From positions 1-21,192 of the forward strand of contig SZOR01000071.1 of assembly GCA_030263275.1 (NCBI GenBank): 21,192 nt of DNA, given 5' to 3'. Below, in pieces: positions 6,428 to 13,558 of the stretch. How positions within the stretch are numbered: position 1 is the first letter of the stretch; each line of letters begins with the position of its first letter. A model generated the notes under the pieces. It was not told the DNA's origin, searched no databases, and saw nothing but the letters and a program-made list of their open reading frames with translations. This DNA is from DSNY01 sp016861185. Lineage in GTDB: Bacteria > Pseudomonadota > Gammaproteobacteria > Burkholderiales > Burkholderiaceae_F. Position numbers and translations under genes: made by a program.

Positions 6428-8353
6428 CTAAGCCGTGCCTCCCACGTTGCGGCGCTGCGCGACGTCCTCGGATAATCGCGCCGCGAATGCGTCGATCGGC
6501 ATCACGCCCAGATCAACACCGCCACGGGCCCGCACGGCCACCGTCTCCGCTTGCATCTCCTTGTCCCCGACGACGAGGATGTACGGGAGCTTCTGCAAAC
6601 TGAGGGCGCGGATTTTATAAGTGATCTTCTCGTTGCGCAAATCGGCCTCGACCCTAAAGCCTTGTTTTTTCAGTCTTTGGACGACTTCGACGGCGTAGCT
6701 CGCCTGCGCCTCGGAGATGTTGGCCACGCCCGCCTGCACCGGCGCCAGCCACGGCGGCAGCGCGCCGGCGTAGTTTTCGATCAGCACGCCGATGAAGCGC
6801 TCCATTGAACCGATGATCGCCCGGTGCAGCATCACCGGCACCCGGCGCGAGTTGTCCTCGGCCACGTATTCGGCGCCGAGACGGCCCGGCATCTGGAAGT
6901 CGACCTGCATCGTGCCGCACTGCCATTCGCGGCCGAGCGCGTCCTTCAGCGTGTACTCGATCTTGGGACCGTAGAACGCACCCTCGCCGGGCGAGATCGC
7001 GAAGTCCACGCCCGAGCGGCGCAGCGATTCCATCAACGCGTGCTCGGCCTTGTCCCAGCTCTCGTCGGAGCCGATGCGCTTTTCCGGCCGCGTCGACACC
7101 TTGTAAAGGATGTGCTCGAACCCGAAGTTCTTGTACACCTTCTGCAGCAGCGCCGTGTAGGCGACGCACTCGTCGAGGATCTGCTCCTCGGTGCAGAAGA
7201 TGTGGCCGTCGTCCTGCGTGAAGCCGCGCACGCGCATCATCCCGTGCAGCGAACCGGACGGCTCGTTGCGATGGCAGGCGCCGAACTCACCGTAGCGCAG
7301 CGGCAGCTCGCGATAGCTGTGCAGATTGGCGTTGTAGATCTGGATGTGGCCCGGGCAGTTCATGGGCTTGAGCGCGTAGTACCGGTTCTCCGACTCCGTC
7401 GTGAACATGTTCTCGCGGTACTTCTCCCAGTGGCCCGAGCGCTCCCATAACGAACGGTCGAGGATCTGCGGCGCGCGCACCTCCTGGTAACCGTTGTCCT
7501 GGTACACCTTGCGCATGTACTGCTCGACCTGCTGCCAGATCGCCCAACCCTTGGGGTGCCAGAAGATCAGCCCGGGCGCCTCGTCCTGGAAGTGGAACAG
7601 ATCGAGCTCGCGGCCGAGCTTGCGGTGGTCGCGGCGCTCGGCCTCCTCGAGCATCTTCAGGTACGCGTCCTGCTCCTCCTTTTTCGCCCAGGCCGTGCCG
7701 TAGATGCGCTGGAGCATCTCGTTGCGGGAATCGCCGCGCCAGTACGCGCCGGCGACCTTCATCAGCCTGAAAACCTTCAACTTGCCCGTCGAAGGCACGT
7801 GGGGACCGCGGCACAAGTCGATGAAACCGCCCTCGCGATACAGCGAGATGTCCTCGTCGGCGGGGATCGACGCGATGATCTCGGCTTTGTACTTCTCGCC
7901 GATCGACTCGAAGAACTTCACCGCGTCGTCGCGCTTCCACACCTCACGCACGACCGGTTCGTTCTTCGCGGCCAGCTCGGCCATCTTCTTTTCGATCGCG
8001 GCCAGATCTTCCGGCGTGAAGGGCCGCTTGTACGCGAAGTCGTAGTAGAAGCCGTTGTCGATCACGGGCCCGATCGTCACCTGCGCGTCGGGGAACAGCT
8101 CCTTGACCGCGTAGGCGAGCAGATGCGCCGTCGAGTGGCGCAGGACCTCCAGGCCCTCGGGGTCCTTGTCCGTGACGATCGCGAGCGTCGCGTCGCGATC
8201 GATCACGTACGACGTGTCGACCAGCTTGCCGTCGACCTTGCCGGCGATGGCGGCCTTGGCGAGCCCGGGACCGATCGACGCCGCGACCTCGGCGACGCTG
8301 ACCGGTTTGTCGAACGAACGGCTCGAGCCGTCCGGAAGGCGAATCGAAATCAT
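6428..8353 (-). CDS. thrS: Threonyl-tRNA synthetase
   Basis: This class II cytoplasmic enzyme charges tRNA-Thr and clears mis-attached Ser. All domains are present in its 641 residues. The N-terminal TGS domain (1-62) is followed by the editing domain with HSTAH (73-77) and CRGPH (181-185). The catalytic core runs from about 245 to 530, with zinc ligands Cys333 (MNCPGH), His384 (DDGHIF) and His510 (MLHRAI). The anticodon-binding domain runs from about 535 to the end. The start MISIRLPDGS matches the family and has GGAG nine bases upstream; in-frame codons up to 8545 run through the leader and tRNA-Val. It heads the operon thrS-infC-rpmI-rplT-pheS-pheT-ihfA. A leader peptide and terminator hairpin just upstream suggest attenuation. 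Confidence 0.98.
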   Translation of the reverse strand: MISIRLPDGSSRSFDKPVSVAEVAASIGPGLAKAAIAGKVDGKLVDTSYVIDRDATLAIVTDKDPEGLEVLRHSTAHLLAYAVKELFPDAQVTIGPVIDNGFYYDFAYKRPFTPEDLAAIEKKMAELAAKNEPVVREVWKRDDAVKFFESIGEKYKAEIIASIPADEDISLYREGGFIDLCRGPHVPSTGKLKVFRLMKVAGAYWRGDSRNEMLQRIYGTAWAKKEEQDAYLKMLEEAERRDHRKLGRELDLFHFQDEAPGLIFWHPKGWAIWQQVEQYMRKVYQDNGYQEVRAPQILDRSLWERSGHWEKYRENMFTTESENRYYALKPMNCPGHIQIYNANLHSYRELPLRYGEFGACHRNEPSGSLHGMMRVRGFTQDDGHIFCTEEQILDECVAYTALLQKVYKNFGFEHILYKVSTRPEKRIGSDESWDKAEHALMESLRRSGVDFAISPGEGAFYGPKIEYTLKDALGREWQCGTMQVDFQMPGRLGAEYVAEDNSRRVPVMLHRAIIGSMERFIGVLIENYAGALPPWLAPVQAGVANISEAQASYAVEVVQRLKKQGFRVEADLRNEKITYKIRALSLQKLPYILVVGDKEMQAETVAVRARGGVDLGVMPIDAFAARLSEDVAQRRNVGGTA

Positions 8354-8380
8354 CTTGCGTATCTCCGTCGAAACCCGGCG

Positions 8381-8407
8381 AAAAAAAAGTGCGGGCGAGC
8401 CGCACTT
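8381..8407 (-). terminator. Intrinsic terminator upstream of thrS, proposed attenuator (segments 3:4)
   Basis: On the minus strand AAGTGCGG (8407-8400) and CCGCACTT (8394-8387) make a perfect 8-bp stem with loop CTCGC, followed by a run of Ts to 8381. It lies 27 bases before the thrS ATG and 32 bases after the stop of a Thr-containing leader ORF. It could be a plain terminator for tRNA-Val. However, only about 25 bases separate the tRNA end from the leader ORF, and a competing pairing is available, which favours conditional termination. Confidence 0.85.
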
Positions 8408-8463
8408 CTTCTTCGAAAGGGCGAACTCGTCCGGTCCGATCAACTGCCGGTCGACGTAGTTCG
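8396..8463 (-). promoter_or_regulatory. Alternative RNA pairings of the thrS leader (1:2 and 2:3)
   Basis: Segment 1, CGAACTACGTC (8463-8453, over the first Thr codons), pairs with segment 2, GACGAGTTCG (8431-8422), with one bulged A. Segment 2, CGAGTTCGCCCTTT (8429-8416), can instead pair with segment 3, GAAGTGCGGCTCG (8408-8396): CGAG/CTCG, CGC/GCG and CTTT/GAAG, separated by small internal loops. The 2:3 form uses the 5' arm of the terminator and so is an antiterminator. A ribosome reaching the leader stop (8442-8440) would cover segment 2 and allow termination. The pairings were found by eye; energies were not computed. Confidence 0.5.
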
Positions 8464-8475
8464 GAAGAGCCGCAT
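8440..8475 (-). CDS. Putative thrS leader peptide (MRLFRTTSTGS)
   Basis: The ATG at 8475 has an AGGGA ribosome binding site seven bases upstream and opens an 11-codon frame ending in TGA. Codons 6, 7 and 9 are Thr (ACT, ACG, ACC), in the gap just before a U-tailed hairpin and thrS. Leader peptides rich in the cognate amino acid control many biosynthetic operons and enterobacterial pheST by ribosome stalling. Here stalling at Thr codons (8460-8449) would occupy segment 1 and leave segment 2 free. This is inferred from sequence and geometry only. Three Thr in eleven residues could arise by chance, so conservation is the test. Confidence 0.55.
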   Translation of the reverse strand: MRLFRTTSTGS

Positions 8476-8500
8476 CTTCGATTCCCTTCGTTGTGTGTGC

Positions 8501-8577
8501 TGGTAGGCGCGAGTGGACTCGAACCACCGACCCCCACCATGTCAAGGTGGTGCTCTAACCAGCTGAGCTACGCGCCT
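8501..8577 (-). tRNA. tRNA-Val (anticodon GAC)
   Basis: The minus strand gives a complete 77-nt tRNA. The acceptor stem is AGGCGCG with CGCGCCT, the discriminator is A, and the encoded CCA is at 8503-8501. The anticodon stem CCACC/GGTGG encloses the loop TTGACAT, giving anticodon GAC (Val, codons GUC/GUU). The T-loop is TTCGAGT and the D arm is GCTC-AGCTGGTTA-GAGC. Only 25 bases separate its CCA end from the thrS leader ORF, so it probably heads the same primary transcript and would be released by processing. Confidence 0.97.
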
Positions 8578-8589
8578 GTTGCGCTGCGG

Positions 8590-8595
8590 ATGATA
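8590..8595 (-). promoter_or_regulatory. Putative -10 element for tRNA-Val / thrS operon
   Basis: The minus strand reads TATCAT (5 of 6 to consensus) twelve bases before the tRNA-Val 5' end. No convincing -35 hexamer is seen 16-18 bases upstream in this GC-rich gap. It is the only AT-rich hexamer of this type between the relA stop (8668) and the tRNA. Confidence 0.4.
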
Positions 8596-8667
8596 CACGA
8601 GCCCGCGGCGAATCCGGTCGATCGATGCGCGCAACGCGAATCGGAGCGGTGACGAACGCGGCGGCGC

Positions 8668-10845
8668 TCAGCGCCGCCGCGCCGACAACACGCCGGGCAC
8701 TTCGAGGATCTGCGCGAGCGCGCGCCGCAGCGTCGCGGTGTCGCCGACTTCGGCGGTGAACTGCATCTGCGCCTCGCCGCGCACCGTGACGGTGTTGACG
8801 CCGACGACGTTGAGCTTCTCGCGCGCGAACACCTCGGACACGTCGCGCAGCAGACCCTGCCGATCCTGCGCGTGCACGAGGATGTCGACCGGATACGCGG
8901 CGTCGGCGGACGCGCGGCCCCAGGCCACCTCGATCACGCGTTCCGGCTGCCGGCGCGCCAGCGCCTGCGCGTTGACGCAGCCGGCCCGATGGATCGACAC
9001 GCCGCGACCGCGCGTGACGAAGCCGACGATCTCGTCCGGCGGCACCGGGCGGCAGCAGCGTGCAAGCTGGGTCAGCAGCGAATCGACGCCGACGACCAGC
9101 ACCTTGCCCTTGCCGGCCGGCGCGACCTTCGGCTTGCCGGTCAGGATCGGCGGCGGTGGCGCCTCGGGCGCGGCAGGCGCCGCGACGAGCGCCTGCTCGA
9201 TGCTGCGCAGGCTGAACTCCTCCTTGGTCGCGGCCGCGCACAGCTCCTCGACCGTGGCGTAGCCGAGCCGATGCGCCAGGTCCTCGAGCTTCACGGCGGT
9301 CTTGCCGAGCCGCTGCAGCTCCTTGTCGACGATCTCGCGCCCGGCGACGATCGACTGCTCCAGCTCGAGCGCGTTGAACCACTGCCGCACCTTCGCGCGC
9401 GAACGGGCGCTGGCGAGATAACCGAGCTCCGGGTTGAGCCAGTCGCGGCTCGGCCCGCCCGTTTTGGCGGCGATGATTTCGACCGTCTGGCCGGTCTTCA
9501 GCGGTGTATTCAGCGGCACCATCGCGCCGTCGACCTTCGCGCCGCGACAGCGATGGCCGAGTTCGGTGTGCACGTGGTACGCGAAGTCGATCGGCGTCGA
9601 ACCGACCGGCAGCTCGACCACCTTCGCCTGCGGCGTCAGCACGTAGATGCGGTCCTCGACCGCCGCTTCGCCCGGCCGCTGCGGCGCGCCGATGTCCTGC
9701 CGCCATGCCAGGAGCTGCCGCAGCCACGCGATGCGTTCGTCATCGGCCGACGCCGAGCGGCCGCCGCGGCCCTCCTTGTAGCGCCAGTGCGCGGCCATGC
9801 CCAGCTCCGCGAACTCGTGCATCCGCCGCGTGCGGATCTGGATCTCGAGCGGCCGGCCTTCGGCGTCGCGCACCACCGCGTGCAGGGACTGGTAGCCGTT
9901 CGGCTTCGGCCGCGCGATGTAGTCGTCGTATTCGCCCGTCACCGGCGTCCAGTGCGAATGCACCAGCGACAGCACCTGGTAGCACTGCGCGACGGTGTCA
10001 ACGATCACGCGCAGCGCGCGCACGTCGTACAGCTCCTCGAACGCGAGTTGCTTGCCGCGCATCTTGTTCCAGATGCTGTAGATGTGCTTGGGCCGCCCGC
10101 TCACTTCGGCGGCGAGGCTGGCCTTCGCGAGCAGCGCGTTCAGCTCGCGCTTCGCCTGCTCGATGAAGCGTTCGCGCTCGAGCCGCTTCTCCTCGAGCCA
10201 GCGCGCGATGCGCTTGTAGGTCTCCGGCTCGAGGAAGCGGAACGCCAGATCCTCCAGCTCCCATTTGAGCTGCCAGATGCCGAGCCGGTTGGCGAGCGGC
10301 GCGTACAGCTCGAGCGTTTCGCGCGCGAAGGCCTCTGTGCCCTCCTGCTTCGTCGCCGCGTACCAGCGCAGCGTCTGCAGTCGCGATGCGAGCCGCAGCA
10401 GCACGACGCGCAGGTCGTTGCACATCGCCAGCAGCATCTTGCGCAGCGCCTCCGCCTGGCCCTCGCCCGCTTCGCCCCTGCGCGGCCGCGTGCGTTCGGA
10501 CAGCCGCATCAACTGGCGCAGGTCGGCGACGAGTTGCGCGACTGCCGGACCGAAGCGCGCGCGCAGCCATTCGTCGGCATCGCGCAGCACGTCGTAGGCG
10601 CCGAACAGATACGCCGCGGCGAGCAGATCGGGGTCGTCGCGCAGCGGCCGCACGATCGCGACCATGCCGTCGGCGTGATCGAGAAAGGGCTCGCCGGTGC
10701 GCAGCCGCTTGTCGACGTACAGCGGGGCGATCACGCTGCGCGCCAGCCCCGGATCGACCGGCGCAGCGACCGTCGGCTCGATCGTCTGCTCGACCTGTTT
10801 CGCCCGGCTCACGGCGGCTGCTCTCGATGCGGCATTGCGGGCCAT
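8668..10845 (-). CDS. relA: GTP pyrophosphokinase RelA, (p)ppGpp synthetase
   Basis: RelA makes (p)ppGpp from ATP and GTP/GDP when uncharged tRNA enters the ribosome. The 725-residue protein has a degenerate N-terminal hydrolase domain: the HD pair expected near residue 81 is FG (AAAYLFGAYD). The synthetase domain is intact (KHIYSIWNKM 253-262, KPNGYQSLH 314-322, EIQIRT 334-339). It carries the EYDD form (305-308) of the EXDD motif that marks synthetase-only RelA rather than RXKD of bifunctional enzymes. TGS (about 399-460), a CC-containing zinc-finger region (597-598) and a C-terminal ACT domain (about 652-725) follow. The ATG at 10845 has no clear ribosome binding site. A GTG at 10812 is a possible alternative, since a TATAAT overlaps the ATG. 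It is divergent from mtfA, 22 bases apart. Confidence 0.95.
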   Translation of the reverse strand: MARNAASRAAAVSRAKQVEQTIEPTVAAPVDPGLARSVIAPLYVDKRLRTGEPFLDHADGMVAIVRPLRDDPDLLAAAYLFGAYDVLRDADEWLRARFGPAVAQLVADLRQLMRLSERTRPRRGEAGEGQAEALRKMLLAMCNDLRVVLLRLASRLQTLRWYAATKQEGTEAFARETLELYAPLANRLGIWQLKWELEDLAFRFLEPETYKRIARWLEEKRLERERFIEQAKRELNALLAKASLAAEVSGRPKHIYSIWNKMRGKQLAFEELYDVRALRVIVDTVAQCYQVLSLVHSHWTPVTGEYDDYIARPKPNGYQSLHAVVRDAEGRPLEIQIRTRRMHEFAELGMAAHWRYKEGRGGRSASADDERIAWLRQLLAWRQDIGAPQRPGEAAVEDRIYVLTPQAKVVELPVGSTPIDFAYHVHTELGHRCRGAKVDGAMVPLNTPLKTGQTVEIIAAKTGGPSRDWLNPELGYLASARSRAKVRQWFNALELEQSIVAGREIVDKELQRLGKTAVKLEDLAHRLGYATVEELCAAATKEEFSLRSIEQALVAAPAAPEAPPPPILTGKPKVAPAGKGKVLVVGVDSLLTQLARCCRPVPPDEIVGFVTRGRGVSIHRAGCVNAQALARRQPERVIEVAWGRASADAAYPVDILVHAQDRQGLLRDVSEVFAREKLNVVGVNTVTVRGEAQMQFTAEVGDTATLRRALAQILEVPGVLSARRR

Positions 10846-10849
10846 TATA
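10844..10849 (-). promoter_or_regulatory. TATAAT overlapping the relA ATG
   Basis: The minus strand reads a perfect TATAAT whose last two bases are the first two of the assigned relA ATG. If it is a -10 element, transcription would begin within the assigned gene and the GTG at 10812-10810 (codon 12, with GAGAG upstream) would be the real start. No good -35 match is seen at 16-18 bases. It may be chance in the only AT-rich patch of the 22-base divergent gap. Confidence 0.3.
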
Positions 10850-10867
10850 GGAAGCGCATGCGGCACA

Positions 10868-11755
10868 ATGACCGTGATGTTCAAGTCGCTGCTCGCCCGG
10901 CTCGGCGCCTCGTCGACGGTCGCGATTCCCGACGCGCTGTGGGAGGCCACGCTCGCGTCGCTGCCTTTCGTCGCGCGCCTCGATGCCGCGGAGCGCGCGC
11001 GACTGCGTGCGCTGGCGGAACGGTTTCTCGGCGAAAAGGAGATGGCCGCCGCGGGCGAACTCGAACTGACCGCGGCGATGCAGGTCGACATTGCCGTGCA
11101 GGCCTGCCTGCCGATCCTGAAGCTCGGCCTGGGCTGGTACCGCGGCTGGACGAGCATCGTCGTCTACCCGAGCGAGTTCCTCGTTCCGCGCGAGCTGACC
11201 GACGAGGACGGCGTCGTGCACCAGTTCATCGAGCCGATCGCCGGCGAAGCCTGGGACGGCGGACCGCTGCTGCTGTCGTGGGACGACGCGCAGCGGCGCA
11301 ACGGCGATCTGGGCCTCGCCTACAACGTCGTGATCCACGAGTTCACGCACAAGATCGACATGCTCAACGGCGACGCCGACGGCGTGCCGCCGTTCACGCG
11401 CAGCTCGCACCCGGAGCTCGACCCGCAGGAGTGGACCGCCGCGCTCGCGCAAGCCTTCGAGCGCTTCAACGCGGAGCTGGAACTGATCGAGCATGAGCTG
11501 CCGCCGGGACTCGATCCGGATGACGAGGCGGCAGACCGTTACTACACGCATCTGCCGCTCGATCCCTACGCGGGCCAGGACGAAGGCGAGTTCTTCGCGG
11601 TGTCGAGCGAAGCCTTCTTCGTCGACCCGGCGCGGCTGCGCGCGGCCTTTCCGGACTGGTACCGGCAGCTCGCGTTGTTCTTCAAGCAGGATCCGCTGGC
11701 AAGCCCGCTCTCCCCCGACGCTGCCGGTGCGGGGGACAAGGGCCGAACGAAGTGA
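10868..11755 (+). CDS. mtfA: MtfA-like zinc peptidase (M90 family)
   Basis: This 295-residue protein matches MtfA, a cytosolic zinc aminopeptidase that in Escherichia coli also binds the repressor Mlc and so links to sugar phosphotransferase control. The zinc motif HEFTH (157-161) lies in NVVIHEFTHKID, followed by NGDADGVPPF. The downstream EFFAVSSEAFF (241-251) supplies the expected acidic ligand region, and LPILKLGLGWYRGW (81-94) and FKQDPL near the C-terminus also match. The start is ATG 10868; ATG 10877 is possible. There is no signal peptide. A tail of about 20 residues after FKQDPLASP is low-complexity. The 3' end overlaps the next gene in GTGA, so the two are translationally coupled. 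Whether an Mlc partner exists cannot be seen here. Confidence 0.92.
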   Translation: MTVMFKSLLARLGASSTVAIPDALWEATLASLPFVARLDAAERARLRALAERFLGEKEMAAAGELELTAAMQVDIAVQACLPILKLGLGWYRGWTSIVVYPSEFLVPRELTDEDGVVHQFIEPIAGEAWDGGPLLLSWDDAQRRNGDLGLAYNVVIHEFTHKIDMLNGDADGVPPFTRSSHPELDPQEWTAALAQAFERFNAELELIEHELPPGLDPDDEAADRYYTHLPLDPYAGQDEGEFFAVSSEAFFVDPARLRAAFPDWYRQLALFFKQDPLASPLSPDAAGAGDKGRTK

Positions 11756-12243
11756 AGCGACTGTTGATCGTCTGGCACTCTTTGACCGGCGGCGCGCGGC
11801 AAATGGCCGAAGCCGCCGCGCACGCCGCGCGCACCGAGCCCGGCGTCGAAGTTCGCCTGCAGCGCGCGACCGAAACGACGGCCGAGGACGTGCTCGCCGC
11901 CGACGGTTACCTCTTCGTCACGCCCGAAAACCTCGCGACGATGGCCGGACTGATGAAGGACTTCTTCGAGCGCATCTACTACCCGGCGCTCGCCCGCACC
12001 AACGGCCGCCCCTACGCGATCCTGATCTGCGCCGGGACCGACGGCACCGGCGCCGCGCGCCAGATCCAGCGCATCGCGACCGGCTTGCGGTTGAAGGAAA
12101 TCGCGCCGCCGACGATCGTGATCACCGGCGCGCAGACGCCCGAGGCAATTTTCGCCCCGAAGACGATCGCGAAAGACGATCTCGCGCGCTGCGCCGAGGT
12201 GGGCGCCGGGCTGGCGACAGGATTGGCGGCCGGCGTGTTCTGA
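11752..12243 (+). CDS. Flavodoxin-fold NAD(P)H-dependent oxidoreductase-like protein
   Basis: This 163-residue protein has a flavodoxin fold. After the first beta strand (RLLIVWHS) comes the FMN phosphate loop HSLTGGARQMA (9-19). The FMN-ring loop FVTPENLATMAGLMKDFFER follows (about 55-74), resembling WrbA and related reductases, then ILICAGTDGTGAARQI. It probably binds FMN and transfers electrons; substrate and partner are unknown. It starts with GTG at 11752 inside a GTGA overlap with mtfA, with AAGGG upstream, so it is co-translated with mtfA. It ends 7 bases from the stop of the converging RidA-like gene, leaving no room for a separate terminator. Confidence 0.85.
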   Translation: MKRLLIVWHSLTGGARQMAEAAAHAARTEPGVEVRLQRATETTAEDVLAADGYLFVTPENLATMAGLMKDFFERIYYPALARTNGRPYAILICAGTDGTGAARQIQRIATGLRLKEIAPPTIVITGAQTPEAIFAPKTIAKDDLARCAEVGAGLATGLAAGVF

Positions 12244-12250
12244 ACGCGCG

Positions 12251-12601
12251 CTACGGCAGTGCCGCCGTCACGACGATCTCGATCTTCCACTCCGGCTTGG
12301 CGAGCTTCGCCTGCATGGTCGCGCGCGCGGGCGTCTGACCGGTCGGCACCCACACGTCCCACACGGCGTTCATCGCGGCGAAGTCGGCCATGTCGGCGAG
12401 GAAGATCTGCGCGGTCAGCAACCGCGTCTTGTCGGTCCCCGCCTCGGCGAGCAGCGCGTCGATCGCCGCGAGCACCTGGCGCGTCTGCCCGTCGATGTCC
12501 TGGCTCGCGTCCTCGGCGATCTGGCCCGCCAGATACACGGTGCCGCCGTTGATCACGACCTCGCTCATGCGCGGGCCCACGTGCAGTCGCCTGATCGCCA
12601 T
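12251..12601 (-). CDS. RidA-family (YjgF/YER057c) protein
   Basis: The protein (116 aa) belongs to the Rid family of trimeric proteins that hydrolyse reactive enamine/imine intermediates. It has INGGTVYLAGQIAEDASQDI (18-37), QTRQVLAAIDALLAEAG (39-55) and PARATM (91-96). The latter carries the Arg (R93) that corresponds to the substrate-binding Arg of active RidA, followed by WKIEIVVTA with a conserved Glu (E108). The N-terminal residues fit a divergent Rid subgroup rather than housekeeping RidA, so I give no symbol. A GGGAGG ribosome binding site lies inside the end of the upstream hydrolase gene, three bases away, so the two form an operon. Confidence 0.88.
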   Translation of the reverse strand: MAIRRLHVGPRMSEVVINGGTVYLAGQIAEDASQDIDGQTRQVLAAIDALLAEAGTDKTRLLTAQIFLADMADFAAMNAVWDVWVPTGQTPARATMQAKLAKPEWKIEIVVTAALP

Positions 12602-12604
12602 CGT

Positions 12605-13489
12605 TCAACCTCCCAGCAGGAAATCGCGCACGACGGCGATCTGGCCGTCGTGCATGAACATCGGCGCGTGGCCGACGCCGGCGATCTCGACGAGCTTCGC
12701 GCGGGGCCCCCGCTGCGTCATCGCGCGGGCTGTCTCGCGCGTCAGCAGATCGGAAAACTCGCCGCGCACCAACAGCGTCGGGCAGGCGATCGCGTCGTAG
12801 AGTTTCCACATTGCCGCTTCGCCGGCCGCCGCCGACTCCGGCGTCACCGCGCGAAAAGGTACGGCGACGCGCGGGTCGTAGTGCAGCACCCAGCCGTCGC
12901 CCTGTTGGTCCCGGATCGGCCGAACGACCGTCTCGGTGATCTCGTGCCATTCGTCGCGCGTACGCAGGCCGAACGGCGCCGAGATCGCAGCGATGTAGTC
13001 GACCGCCTGCTCGAGGTCCGTGAACCGCACCGGCTTGCCGAGGTACTCGCCGATGCGCGCGAGCGCCGCCGCGTCGAGCGTCGGTCCGACGTCGTTGATC
13101 ACGAGCTTCGCGATCGGCGACCCCGGTTGGCCAGCCAGCATGATGCCGATCAGCCCGCCCATCGACGTGCCGACCCAATGCACCGACTCGACGCCGAGCC
13201 GCGCGATCAGGGTCACCATGTCCGCGACGTACTGCGCGACATGATAGTGCTGCGGATCGCGCAGCCAGTCGCTGCGCCCGCGGCCGACGACGTCCGGGCA
13301 GACCACGCGATAGCGGTCCGCGAGCGCGCGCGCGAGCCGGTCGAAGTCGCGGCCGACGCGCGTCAGACCGTGCACGCAGATCAGCACGCGCGGATTGGCG
13401 GGCTCGCCCCACTCCGTGTAGGCCATCGAGTGCAGACCGGCCGGGCTCAGGCAGCGGACCGATCCGAAGCGGGGTTGCAGCGCGCTCAT
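12605..13489 (-). CDS. Alpha/beta-fold hydrolase
   Basis: This 294-residue protein has a complete alpha/beta hydrolase core. The oxyanion region is CVHGLTRVGRDF (39-50). The nucleophile elbow GTSMGG gives Ser109, the acid is probably Asp247 (RGEFSDLL), and the catalytic His is His274 (GVGHAPMF). A DVVGRGRSDW strand-loop (66-75) is typical of the family. There is no signal peptide, so it is cytoplasmic. It could be an esterase or a carbon-carbon bond hydrolase; the substrate is not readable from sequence. It shares an operon with the RidA-like gene and is divergent from 3-hydroxybutyrate dehydrogenase. A role on a hydroxyacyl ester is thus imaginable but only a guess. Confidence 0.88.
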   Translation of the reverse strand: MSALQPRFGSVRCLSPAGLHSMAYTEWGEPANPRVLICVHGLTRVGRDFDRLARALADRYRVVCPDVVGRGRSDWLRDPQHYHVAQYVADMVTLIARLGVESVHWVGTSMGGLIGIMLAGQPGSPIAKLVINDVGPTLDAAALARIGEYLGKPVRFTDLEQAVDYIAAISAPFGLRTRDEWHEITETVVRPIRDQQGDGWVLHYDPRVAVPFRAVTPESAAAGEAAMWKLYDAIACPTLLVRGEFSDLLTRETARAMTQRGPRAKLVEIAGVGHAPMFMHDGQIAVVRDFLLGG

Positions 13490-13558
13490 GCGTTGTCTCG
13501 TCGATGGGACGCCATTCTACGGGTGGCATACTTGCCCGCGGACTCACGGAGGACTCGC
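13490..13558. promoter_or_regulatory. Divergent control region between the hydrolase and bdhA
   Basis: This 69-base gap separates two divergent genes and must hold both promoters unless they lie within coding sequence. On the minus strand TAGAAT (13519-13514) is a fair -10 candidate for the hydrolase-rid operon. On the plus strand CATACT (13527-13532) is a weaker candidate for bdhA. No clear -35 or operator palindrome was seen. A GGAGG before the ATG at 13559 fixes the bdhA start. Confidence 0.3.

Noticed and set aside
8381..8500. T-box riboswitch upstream of thrS
   Set aside because: No T-box sequence or specifier-stem architecture is seen, and T-boxes are essentially a Gram-positive feature; the leader peptide model fits better.
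8872..11496. Long plus-strand open frame (874 codons) opposite relA and running into mtfA
   Set aside because: It covers two well-identified genes in other frames and its product has no family features.
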